Source: VAZQ01 sp963841705 (GTDB taxonomy: Bacteria > Pseudomonadota > Alphaproteobacteria > Rhizobiales > Xanthobacteraceae). From it: a DNA stretch of 64,000 nt. Each line of letters starts with the position of its first letter. The stretch's first letter is position 1. This document shows positions 1 to 7,853 of the stretch, piece after piece. The notes under the pieces are model-generated. The model was not told the origin of the DNA and searched no databases. It worked only from the letters and a program-made list of their open reading frames with translations. The stretch is from the NCBI GenBank assembly GCA_963841705.1, contig CAWJDY010000018.1, positions 182,275 to 246,274 on the forward strand. Reading direction: 5' to 3'. Position numbers and translations under genes: made by a program.

Positions 1-332
1 ATCGGCTACAGCTCCTCGCCTTCCCGATGCGGACCATCCCTCTCACTCAACGCTGACGGCCAGTCACGAGATATCCCAGCTTCCGACGCGATCCTTTTTG
101 CGCGTGATGTGGCCCTTGACCCCGGCAGGACGACAATGCCTCGCATAACGGCATTGCACATGTTGCGTTCGACCATAAGGACAGTCTCCGCTCCCGCGAG
201 TTCATCATTTCGTGGCTCACTCCCACACCCCACGCAACCGCTGTGTACGCTTCGTGTTCGGCATCACTGCCGCCTCACGCAACACTCGCTTCCAGGCGGC
301 CCGCTACGGCCTTACCTGGGCCGGACTTGCAC
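1..332 (-). mobile_element. Group II intron, 5' part (copy A), cut by window edge
   Basis: Read on the minus strand, this matches the 5' ribozyme portion also present at 22585-23062 and 24088-24702 almost base for base. Copies B and D of the same unit end in a recognisable domain V/VI, and copies C and D run into the start of an intron-encoded reverse transcriptase reading frame, which identifies the unit as a group II intron. The presumed 5' splice site is the GTGC at 332. Only the 5' end lies inside the window, so whether the copy is complete cannot be told. Short reading frames here are not genes. Confidence 0.75.
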
Positions 333-341
333 CGGCTGATC

Positions 342-379
342 GCGCCAGCTTCGCTGGCGCCTTCCCTTGCTCGATCACC
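342..379. repeat. Hairpin and short scar of a binding-protein gene end
   Basis: An 8-bp stem (GCGCCAGC, TTC loop, GCTGGCGC) at 342-360 is followed by CTTCCCTT and then GCTCGATCACC. The same hairpin and linker adjoin the stop codons of two intact ABC_sub_bind genes at 23097 and 24737, where the next bases encode the conserved C-terminus. Here only about 11 bp of that gene end remain before unrelated sequence begins, so it looks like a recombination scar. Confidence 0.6.
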
Positions 380-592
380 TTGCGGCGCCCGGCTGTCAGC
401 GGGTCGGCAACCAGTGGGATCGATGCGGGCTATACTATCTCAATCCGATCGATTGAACCGCCAGCAATGCTGCAAGGCCGCGAGCCGTTGGGCGCAAAGG
501 TATCGGAAATCCCGAAAGAAAGGTCGCCAAACAGATTCCGAATCAGGTAAAGGCGAGCATCGCATTGGTGCGATATCGGGAGATCACCAGCG

Positions 593-949
593 ATGACCTC
601 GCACCTGATCGAGCTGGGTCAGCAGGCACTTGCCACGGTGGCATCCAGCGTTGCCGGGGGTGCGCCCCTCGTCAAATGCCAACTGCTGGCCTCCGACTTC
701 TACGAGGCGTTGCGGCAGGAATTGAAGAAGCCATCCCTCGGCTCCCTGGCCAGGCGAAGCGCGCTGATCGCTGCCGCCAATCAATGCCACCAGATCGCTA
801 TCGCCAGCATCAGCCCTGGTACGATGCTCAGCGATCTCAAGCGAGCCATTGAGTTGCTGAATGTGGAAAACCCGACCTGCGAGCTACCGAGCCCTGCACC
901 AAAATCCCGACCCGTGCTGCGGCTGATCCAAGGTGGGCTTTCGTCCTAG
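593..949 (+). CDS. Hypothetical protein, 118 aa
   Basis: I do not recognise a family. The product is an Ala/Leu-rich, probably helical soluble protein without signal peptide, membrane segment or cysteine motif (two Cys only). The start is the ATG at 593, with a GGGAG about ten bases upstream. It runs convergently into the ku gene and their stop codons overlap by three bases. Codon use looks coding through the whole length, but a longer antisense frame also exists, so existence of the gene is only moderately supported. Confidence 0.45.
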   Translation: MTSHLIELGQQALATVASSVAGGAPLVKCQLLASDFYEALRQELKKPSLGSLARRSALIAAANQCHQIAIASISPGTMLSDLKRAIELLNVENPTCELPSPAPKSRPVLRLIQGGLSS

Positions 950-1812
950 GTCGCGCGCCGCGCCTTTGTCCGCTTTGGGCGTTCCGCTGTACGGCGCCCC
1001 TCCGGGGCTAATTTTGCCTTGCCTGCTGCCGATCCGCCACTCGCCTCGACGCTGCGCCTGAGCGCATCCATCAGATTGACGACGTTGGTCGGCTTGGGGC
1101 GCTCGGGTCTTTCGATCGGCTTGCCTTCCTGCTTTTTTTTGAGCAGCTCCTTGAGGGCGTCCTCGTAACTGTCCTCGAACCTGCCCGGATCAAAGTGCCC
1201 AGTCTTGGTCTTCACGATGTGCGAGGCAAGGTCGAGCATGTCCTTGGGAATCTTCTCGTCCGGGATATCATCGAAATAATCGGCTTCGTTCCTCAATTCG
1301 TAGGGATATCGCAGCGTTGCCCCGAGCAGTCCCTTACCGCGGGCTTCAAGGGCAATGATATGCTCGCGCGACGTGAACACGACCTTGCCGATCGCCACCA
1401 TGCCTTCCTTGCGGATGGCCTCACGGATGACCGCGAATGCCTGCTGGCCGACTTCTCCGTCGGGGGCAATGTAATAGGGATTGTTCAGGTACAGTTCGTC
1501 GATCTCCTTCCTAGGCACGAATTCGTCGATATCGATCGTGCGCTTACTCTCGATCGCGACGGCTTCGAGCTCCTCGGGATCAAGCTCGATATACTCGCCC
1601 TTGCCGACCTCGTACCCTTTGATGATCTCTGCGGAATCAACCTCATCGCCGGTTTCGGCATCGACCTTGCGATACTTGATACGGTGCCCAGTTTTCTTGT
1701 TGAGCTGGTGGAAGCTGATCTTCTCGCGTTCTGACGTGGCCGGAAAAAGAGCAATCGGACAGGAGACGAGGGACAGCTTGAGGTAGCCCTTCCAGTAAGC
1801 ACGCGGCGCCAT
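946..1812 (-). CDS. ku: Ku protein, non-homologous end joining
   Basis: Bacterial Ku homodimer that binds DNA double-strand ends and recruits ligase D. The product is 288 aa, a normal length for the family. The N-terminus MAPRAYWKGYLKLSL and the conserved HQLNKKTGHRIKY and KGYEVGKGEY segments are typical of the Ku beta-barrel core. The C-terminal tail from about residue 215 is Lys/Arg-rich, as in many rhizobial Ku proteins. I chose the ATG at 1812 over the upstream one at 1830 because it has GGAG eight bases before it and starts at the conserved MAPRA. No intact ligD lies nearby; ligase fragments occur 40 kb away at 41.9 and 42.9 kb. Confidence 0.95.
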   Translation of the reverse strand: MAPRAYWKGYLKLSLVSCPIALFPATSEREKISFHQLNKKTGHRIKYRKVDAETGDEVDSAEIIKGYEVGKGEYIELDPEELEAVAIESKRTIDIDEFVPRKEIDELYLNNPYYIAPDGEVGQQAFAVIREAIRKEGMVAIGKVVFTSREHIIALEARGKGLLGATLRYPYELRNEADYFDDIPDEKIPKDMLDLASHIVKTKTGHFDPGRFEDSYEDALKELLKKKQEGKPIERPERPKPTNVVNLMDALRRSVEASGGSAAGKAKLAPEGRRTAERPKRTKARRAT

Positions 1813-2104
1813 GACGAACTCCGAACACACTACGAGAAACCAACTACAGCGTATTCTGTAAGGCTACTTGGTTTCGAGCAAGCAGTCGTTTTCGTTCCGT
1901 TCTCGCGAAATTTATGAAGTAGGCAAACGACCAATTAACCAATGAGGGCCACTGGAGCGCACGTCACGCATATTTGGCTCGAAATACCGACCCATTAAGG
2001 CTCGCAATGCTATCGCGAGATCGCGCTCGTTGAATTGCTCGCATTAATCATTTGACCACGAATTACGTGGACTTAATGCGCCCGAGTTTCGCTTTTGGAG
2101 CTCT

Positions 2105-3106
2105 ATGAGTTTCGTGCGTGGAAAATCGGCAGCGATGAGCGAGCAGTCCGTCGTTTCGAGACAGGAGTTTGGGAGCCGGGATTCCGATCCGGCTGATCCG
2201 GCCTTCGTTGCGAACTTGCAGCAGTCGGCGAAGTTGGCGAACGAGAATTGCGACCGAGCGGTGGCACTGGCTCACAAGCTGTCGGCTCAGTTGCAGGAGG
2301 CCCAGGATCGGATCAATCAGCTCGAACGAGAGGCCGACGGGAATTTCGAGCACTTGCTGGCGAAAGCCAAAGCCGCCATCCAAGAGGTACAGTTCAATGC
2401 CGACGCTCGCGTCAACCGGACAATTCGGGAGGCAGACGAGCGCATCGCCCGGCTGAAGGCTGAGGCACAGAATCAGATTGGTCGCTTACAGAACGAGCTG
2501 GCTCAGGCGACATGCGGAATCAACCAAGTCAAAGCTGAAGGCGATAAGCGTATCGAACGCGTCAAGATGGAGGCTGACGCTCGCGTTGCCGGTGTGGAGA
2601 CCGAGGCAAAGAAGCGTATCGATGTCATGCGACGCGAAAACGAGGGTAAAGTCATCCGTGTCGAGGCCGACCTCACGGAGGCCAAGAATTGCGCGGACCG
2701 TGCCGAGCAGTGGCTGATGCTCATTCGGCGTGAGATCGAGGACCATTTAATGCCCTCGGTCACAGCCATGCGCGCCGGGCCAAAGTCAACCAATCCGGCG
2801 GCACGCTCACGGCCATTGACAGTACCCACGCCATCGCGCTCTTCGGCGATTACATGGTTTCGACGTTTGTGGCTTCGACTCAGCGCCACGACGGCACTCG
2901 GTTGTCGAGGCGGCGCCGATATTAAATCATCGACCGCTTTCCACCGAGCCTCCCAGCACGAACCGGGACTTTCCAACGGTCTCAGCGTTGGGCAAACGAG
3001 CAATACCGCCACGGCGAGCGAACCAAGCGCGCCATTGCGGAGCGGCGGGAACTCGGCCGCCTTGGGCTCCGTGAGCGACGCGGCTGCAGAGAGCGGTCGT
3101 GTCTAG
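2105..3106 (+). CDS. Coiled-coil protein of unknown function
   Basis: A 333-aa protein. Residues about 35-220 form a long, highly charged alpha-helical coiled coil with an imperfect repeat of the type EAxxRIxRLKAEA / EADARVAGVETEA / EAKKRIDVMRRE, spaced by multiples of eleven. The C-terminal 110 residues are Ser/Ala/Pro-rich and low in complexity, without catalytic motifs. There is no signal peptide or membrane segment. The start at 2105 has GGAG six bases upstream. It stands alone, divergent from ku across about 290 bp. The eleven-residue pattern resembles apolipoprotein/polar-organiser helices but gives no specific function. Confidence 0.7.
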   Translation: MSFVRGKSAAMSEQSVVSRQEFGSRDSDPADPAFVANLQQSAKLANENCDRAVALAHKLSAQLQEAQDRINQLEREADGNFEHLLAKAKAAIQEVQFNADARVNRTIREADERIARLKAEAQNQIGRLQNELAQATCGINQVKAEGDKRIERVKMEADARVAGVETEAKKRIDVMRRENEGKVIRVEADLTEAKNCADRAEQWLMLIRREIEDHLMPSVTAMRAGPKSTNPAARSRPLTVPTPSRSSAITWFRRLWLRLSATTALGCRGGADIKSSTAFHRASQHEPGLSNGLSVGQTSNTATASEPSAPLRSGGNSAALGSVSDAAAESGRV

Positions 3107-3600
3107 CCTGGCGTGGCCGAGCAGACCTTAATTAAGCTAGCTCCGTGTGGAGCCTTCGGATCGAGCATAATCGCTTCAAGCGTCTGTATTGCCGGGATAG
3201 TTAGGGCCATGTCGACGAGGCTCTTGGCTTCGTGCATGGCCCGCCGAAGAACACAGAAATGGTGGCGAGGGTAAACTCATCGCCGGAGTTTCACTGGGGA
3301 GGCTCTTAGTGCCACAATCGGACTAATGCAGCGCAGCAAACTAGCGTCCTATTCGACCGCTCGTCGGCGCGGGTGAGGACAGATTTCGGCTCGTCGGCCT
3401 GCAAGGGCTTCGCTAACTCTCGCCAGGCCCCGCTTTGTATCACCCGTAGGAGTTGGGCCGAGCCCCGCCCGCGGCGGAACGGTCTTCGATGGGAATAAAG
3501 CGCAGATGGCCGACGATTTCATAGCCGCGTCCATGGTCCGCCGGATGGTTGACGCCGTCGATCACCGGCACGTCGGCGAAATCAAACGGGCTCACGCCTT
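3107..3600. other. Gene-poor gap with a remnant reading frame
   Basis: No intact gene is seen. On the minus strand, 3466-3598 keeps an open coding-like frame (reads KGVSPFDFADVPVIDG then VNHPADHGRGYEIVGH) directly against the stop of the GAF fragment. I cannot assign it to a family. The 3318-3341 stretch carries one copy of a short dispersed motif. Confidence 0.4.
3321..3341 (+). repeat. 21-nt dispersed motif, copy 1
   Basis: GACTAATGCAG followed by CGCAGCAAAC, preceded by TGCCACAATCG. Near-identical 21-mers occur at 4590, 20486 and 22402. Confidence 0.5.
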
Positions 3601-4128
3601 TTAGGCACGCGACGTTGTAGCGTCGAACAAGCGCACGTTCTCGATCGCGATTACCGCCTGGTCGGCAAAGGTCACCACTAACTCAATCTGCCTATCGGTG
3701 AATGGCCGCACCGTGTTTCGTCGTCCCAAGGCGATGACCCCAATGGGTATTCCTTCGCGTATGAGCGGGACGCCAAGAAGGGTGCGAAACTCGCCAATTT
3801 TACCCCCCACGTGCGCCCAAGTGTATTCGGGGTCGGAAAGTACGTCGGGGATGTGGACGACTTTACCTTCAAGCAACACTCGTCCCGAAACCGTACCTCT
3901 GTCAATTTGAGCAGGGTGATTTGCAAAGAAGTTGGCGAGCTCAGGCGAGAATCCATAGCTTGTTTCAAAATAATAAGTTGCGCCTTTCAATCGGCCTATT
4001 GCCGCCGTGTCAGCCTCGCACAGTCGCGCTGCGGACTCGACCAGTGTGTTGAGCACAGTCTGGAGATCGAATGCGGAGCGGCTGATGACCTTGAGCACGT
4101 CGGCGGTAGCGGTCCTGAGACTGCCCAA
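3601..4128 (-). pseudogene. Truncated GAF-domain sensor protein
   Basis: The product (175 aa) is one GAF domain with its flanking linkers: TADVLKVISRSAFDLQTVL at the start, the VPLIREGIPIGVIALGR strand, then FTDRQIELVVTFADQAVIAI. In rhizobia these segments lie inside much longer multi-GAF histidine kinases or guanylate cyclases, where the linker repeats before each GAF unit. Here both ends are missing. The 5' break at about 4130-4145 coincides with the start of a group II intron relic on the opposite strand, and the 3' end falls against another gene fragment. A short stand-alone GAF protein could still be translated, but no convincing ribosome site was seen. Confidence 0.7.
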
Positions 4129-4141
4129 GCGGCATCCGGCA

Positions 4142-4484
4142 TGTAGGCGGCGCGAAGCTCAATCTGGCTCTTGTACGGAACGTGAGAACCTGGCCGGCGA
4201 TGTCAAGGGAAAAGGCGCAAGCGGCTCCAACCGCGAGGCCGAAAGTACCGATGCGCCGGAGAGGGGCGGACTGCCCTGTAGTAGTGCTGAAGCGGGTGTA
4301 ATGCTCGTGGAGCGAAGGGGGCAGGTCATCGCCGTTGGGAGCGAGCCAACTGGAAACAGGAGGAGCTCCAATTCTCGACGGAAGGCGGCAGCCTTCGTGC
4401 GGTGGCACGAGTCGGATGACGCGAGAGTGTCAAGTCCGGATCTGTGAGGGGCTCGGGGTGAAATTCCCCGGGCCTACTCGGCAT
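4142..4484 (+). mobile_element. ORF-less group II intron relic
   Basis: Plus-strand sequence with the conserved ribozyme blocks of a bacterial group II intron: TTGTACGGAACGTGAGAACC at 4171, the block CCCTGTAGTAGTGCTGAAG at about 4273 and GTGGAGCGAAGGGG at about 4306, then ACTGGAAACAGGAGGA. A domain-V-like hairpin follows at 4409-4442 (GAGTCGG ... CCGGATC), and a domain-VI-like hairpin at 4449-4475 with GGCCTACTC supplying the bulged branch-point A at 4476. The 5' part of domain I and the whole reverse-transcriptase gene are absent. The domain V triad reads AGT instead of AGC, so it is probably dead. It is a different intron type from the four copies elsewhere in the window. Confidence 0.75.
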
Positions 4485-4589
4485 AAGCTTCGGAGGCGAT
4501 CGTGGCCGGGGGCCAGTCTATGTCCGCAGCTCCTCCGATAGCGTCGGAATTTTGCGCGCCGCAGAGAAAGAAGCCAAGTGCCATGAAGA

Positions 4590-4610
4590 GACTCATGCAC
4601 CGCAACAAAC
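4590..4610 (+). repeat. 21-nt dispersed motif, copy 2
   Basis: GACTCATGCAC followed by CGCAACAAAC, preceded by GTGCCATGAAGA. It lies about 105 bp past the intron relic and just before a binding-protein fragment. Confidence 0.5.
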
Positions 4611-4629
4611 AACGCACTCATCGCACCGG

Positions 4630-4970
4630 TTATTCGATCACCTCGTCGGTGATTGAGAGCACCCCAGGCGGCACCTCGATGCCGAACGCTCGCGCCGTTT
4701 GCAAGTTGAGGACGAACTCGAGTTTGGTTGACTGCAGCACTGGCAGATCAGCGGGCTTGGCGCCCTTGAGGATGCTGCCGGTATAGACGCCGATTTGACG
4801 AAACACCTCCGCGAGGTCGGGTCCGTAGCTCATCAGACCGCCGGCTGCCACGGGTTCACGGACCGAATAAGTCGCCGGAATCCTGTCACGCGCCGTTAAG
4901 GTTGCAAACTGCACGCGACGGTCGAGGAAAAAGGCGTCGCCAGCGACGAAGAGGGCATCGGGGCGATGGC
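4630..4970 (-). pseudogene. C-terminal fragment of an ABC_sub_bind protein
   Basis: About the last 112 residues of a periplasmic binding protein of the ABC_sub_bind (PF04392) type. It includes the family signatures AAGGLMSYGPD, GVYTGSILKGAKPADLPV, LNLQTARAFGIEVPP and a C-terminus ending DEVIE. A full-length member (330 aa) needs two further lobes, which are missing. Upstream of about 4970 the frame no longer fits the family, which suggests a frameshift or junction. No start or ribosome site is credible, so I treat it as a relic. Confidence 0.85.
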
Positions 4971-5302
4971 GGCATGACCGCGATTTGAGATTGGCGGCTG
5001 CCGCCCTCACCAATCCCCTTGCTCAGGGCGGCATCCGCCGACGCGGACCCTACGAATTCGGCCGGTTTCTGGGCTTCGGCTTACCTCACGACAGGAATGT
5101 CCGCTATTGTGCAGGTTTTCGGACGCCGGCAACGTGATGCGACTGTGAACCGGAATGTTCCTGGCTTCGTCCCGCGTAGAGCCCTGTCAGTAGAGTCTTG
5201 TTAGTCCCCGATCGCGTTGCCAAATCTATTGGGAAGGGTGCACGCTCGCGCTTGGAGGCCAATCACCTGGGGGGGGAAACATCCCACTTAGGAGATGCAG
5301 CT

Positions 5303-5734
5303 TTGACGATCGAAACCATTCTGAGGCAGAAGGGCACCGATGTCGCAACAATAGAGCCGGAAGCCAGCATTAGGAGGGCAGCAGACTGGCTGCGTATAAA
5401 GAATATCGGCGCGCTCGTGGTGACGAGTGGGAATGCAGTTCTTGGTCTCATTTCCGAACGGGAAATCGTTCACGCATTTTCTCGCCACGGCGAGACCGCC
5501 GCATCGATGCTTGTGAAGGAAATCATGCGACAGGGCGTGATCACCGTACCTCCGGAGGAGAGTGTCAATCGGATGATGAAACTCATGACGCGTCATCGCG
5601 TGCGCCACATGCCGGTGCTGCGCGATGGAAAGCTCGCGGGAATCATCAGCATCGGTGATGTAGTCAAGTACCGTCTGGATGACCTGGAACTTGAGACTAA
5701 CGTCCTGCGTGATGCCTATATCGCCGCGCGTTGA
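5303..5734 (+). CDS. Tandem CBS-domain protein
   Basis: A 143-aa protein made of two CBS domains (about residues 10-65 and 75-132), as in the stand-alone CBS proteins common in rhizobia. Such proteins bind adenine nucleotides and modulate partners. Recognisable are ASIRRAADWLRIKNIGALVV, VLGLISEREIVHAFSR, then VNRMMKLMTRHRVRHMPVL and GIISIGDVVKYRL. I chose the TTG at 5303 because AGGAG lies eight bases upstream and the length matches the family. The frame extends upstream to a TTG at 5198 without similarity. It stands alone, and nothing nearby indicates its partner. Confidence 0.85.
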   Translation: MTIETILRQKGTDVATIEPEASIRRAADWLRIKNIGALVVTSGNAVLGLISEREIVHAFSRHGETAASMLVKEIMRQGVITVPPEESVNRMMKLMTRHRVRHMPVLRDGKLAGIISIGDVVKYRLDDLELETNVLRDAYIAAR

Positions 5735-5762
5735 TGCGTTGAAGGTACATAGACCTTGAACC

Positions 5763-5990
5763 CTCCTGGCCGACCTCTCCGGCCTGCAGCACTCGATCGT
5801 CAACCCGGACAGCTTCGTCGATCCGAGCATCCTCGAGGTGAACTGGGGGCATTTGTCGGAGCCTGACGGCAAGGGCGGCCTGCGCTGGGTCGAGGGCGGG
5901 GTGATCACGCTCGCCGACGGCTCGACCCGCAAGTTCTTCGAGTTCGACCTGCTCAAGCCCTACGTCGCCGCCTGGCGGGACATAGATGTG
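5763..5990 (+). pseudogene. Unidentified partial coding sequence
   Basis: An open frame with clear coding character reads LSGLQHSIVNPDSF, EVNWGHLSEPDGKGGLRW, VEGGVITLADGST and LLKPYVAAWRDID, but it has no start codon context and loses coding character after about 5990. I do not recognise the parent family. It sits between the CBS gene and the transporter gene and is probably a gene fragment. Confidence 0.35.
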
Positions 5991-6144
5991 CACCCCCCCT
6001 CGAACCCCCTGGCGCACCCGTGTGGACCCTCGACGCTTGCCGCTTCGATCCTTGCGGGGTCCTTCGGAGGGGGTAAAGTTCTTCGCTTGCCCAGGACAGT
6101 GGGGGCAAGTGGCGCTTCTCTGCCAATATCCTGGCCACTGAGCA

Positions 6145-7455
6145 CTAGGCGGCAGTTGGTTCGACAACGTCCGTGACCAAAAGCTGCGCGTCGCGGGCGC
6201 GCTCCCTGAGGAATAGAGCGGCCAGCAATCCAACCGCCGCGCCGAACATCAGATAATATGCCGGCGCGATCGGCGTGCCAGTAGCCTCGATCAACCAGGT
6301 CACAAAGAACTGCGCGAAGCCGCCAAACAGCATGACCGCGATGTTGTAGGAGATGGCGAGCGCGGTCGAACGCACGCGGGTCGGAAACTGCTCGGCCAAT
6401 GCCGTCGATATCGGGCCGTTGAAGACGCCAAACAGGCTGCAGAGTATAATCTGCATGGTCAACAGTGCGCCAAACGATGGACTAGCGCTTACCCAGGAGA
6501 ACAGCGGGTAGGTCACCACAAGATCGAGCACAAGAGCGCCGATCATGACCGGCTTGCGTCCGACGAGGTCGGACAGCACTCCGAATATTGGTATTAGTAC
6601 GACCTCGCATGCCAGCCCGATCGACTGCGCAAGGAAGGCCTGGTCGAGAGGCAGGTGCAACTGGGTGCGGGCAAATGTCGGGATATAGATCAGAATGACA
6701 TAGAAAGAGATCGTGCCCGACACGACCATTCCCAAGCACGCGAACATTTCCTTGACATGGGATGCGAGCAAGCTGCCGGAACTCTGCTCGCCGGCCGAAC
6801 TTCGGCGCGATTGCAGGAATGCCGAAGTCTCATCGAGATTGCGGCGGATATAAAGCCCCAACGGACCGATGATGAGACCGAACAGGAAGGGGATGCGCCA
6901 GCCCCAGCCGTCGAGCGCCTCGGGCGTGAGCAAGCGCGTGAGCACCGTCCCCAAAATCGCGCCGATGAGCACGGCCACGCCCTGCCCGACCATTTGCCAG
7001 GAGCCATAAAAGCCACGCCGCTGCGCCGGCGCGCTCTCGGTGAGAAAGGCGGTGGCGCTGGCGAATTCACCGCCGGCCGAAAAGCCCTGCAGTAGCCGAG
7101 CCATCACGATGATGAGGGGCGCCCCAACGCCAATCGCCGCATACGTCGGCGCGAACGCAATCATCGCGATCGCGACCGTCATTAAGGCGATGACCATTAG
7201 CAGCGCGGCCTTGCGGCCCCGGCGATCGGCATAGATGCCGAGCAAAATCCCGCCGACCGGGCGCATGAAAAAGCCGACGCCGAAGGTCGCGGTGGTGAGC
7301 AAAAGCGAGGCGTATTGGCTATCGCCGGGAAAGAATAATCGCGCGATGATCACGGTGAAGAAGCCGAAGACGATGAAGTCATACCATTCGAGTGCGTTTC
7401 CGATCACCGCTGCGGCGATCTGAAGGGGCTTCGGCGTGATCTGGGAGCTCGACAT
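6145..7455 (-). CDS. MHS-type major facilitator transporter
   Basis: A 436-aa inner-membrane carrier with about twelve hydrophobic segments. The N-terminus reads GNALEWYDFIVFGFF, the signature of the metabolite:H+ symporter branch (ProP, KgtP, ShiA relatives). The loop 2-3 motif is YADRRGRKAALL, repeated in the second half as SDLVGRKPVMIG. The line AGGEFASATAFLTESAPAQRRGF after segment 4 is also typical. The branch moves organic acids or osmolytes with protons; the substrate cannot be read from sequence. Start at the ATG at 7455; no strong ribosome site was seen. No operon partner lies next to it. Confidence 0.88.
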   Translation of the reverse strand: MSSSQITPKPLQIAAAVIGNALEWYDFIVFGFFTVIIARLFFPGDSQYASLLLTTATFGVGFFMRPVGGILLGIYADRRGRKAALLMVIALMTVAIAMIAFAPTYAAIGVGAPLIIVMARLLQGFSAGGEFASATAFLTESAPAQRRGFYGSWQMVGQGVAVLIGAILGTVLTRLLTPEALDGWGWRIPFLFGLIIGPLGLYIRRNLDETSAFLQSRRSSAGEQSSGSLLASHVKEMFACLGMVVSGTISFYVILIYIPTFARTQLHLPLDQAFLAQSIGLACEVVLIPIFGVLSDLVGRKPVMIGALVLDLVVTYPLFSWVSASPSFGALLTMQIILCSLFGVFNGPISTALAEQFPTRVRSTALAISYNIAVMLFGGFAQFFVTWLIEATGTPIAPAYYLMFGAAVGLLAALFLRERARDAQLLVTDVVEPTAA

Positions 7456-7853
7456 GGCGGTTGCTCTGCTCAGCTTAGTGCGAAGCGTGACGGCTGACGG
7501 CTCTTAAAACCAAGTGGAGATCCAAAAGAGCTGATAGCTCGCAGTAGGAACCCAGCGCCGCCGGTAATTGGCGGGCTCCGGCACGTCCCGCTGGTGCTTC
7601 TCTTCGGCTATGCTATCTCAGACGGGTAGAGCTTGATAGTGGGCCGTTGTCGCCATTGGAATGTCGCGCCCGGCCAGCCGCTCGTCTCCGGGTCGAGTTG
7701 TTTCGCCGATTTGATCGCGGCCACAGCGGCATTCTTGTTGTCGTCCGGAACGTTGAGGTAGATGTTGGCAGCGGGCGGCTATTGCAATTGCCTCATTATT
7801 ATTGCTTCCTTTCCTGAGTTCCTGAGGACGGTAAGACGAATGCAGGAGATATC
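7456..7853. other. Gap with a weak beta-propeller-like remnant
   Basis: No intact gene is seen. On the minus strand about 7608-7780 stays open and reads AANIYLNVPDDNKNAAV, reminiscent of one blade of a YVTN-type beta-propeller, and ends in a stop. The rest shows nothing recognisable apart from AGGAG before the next gene. Confidence 0.3.

Noticed and set aside
1..596. Overlapping reading frames of 60-117 aa on both strands
   Set aside because: They fall in the group II intron and its flank and recur at every intron copy; they are by-products of ribozyme sequence.
1195..1734. 179-aa plus-strand frame
   Set aside because: Antisense to the clear ku gene.
4007..4447. Plus- and minus-strand frames around 4.0-4.5 kb
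   Set aside because: They lie in the GAF fragment antisense and the ORF-less intron; no protein family features.
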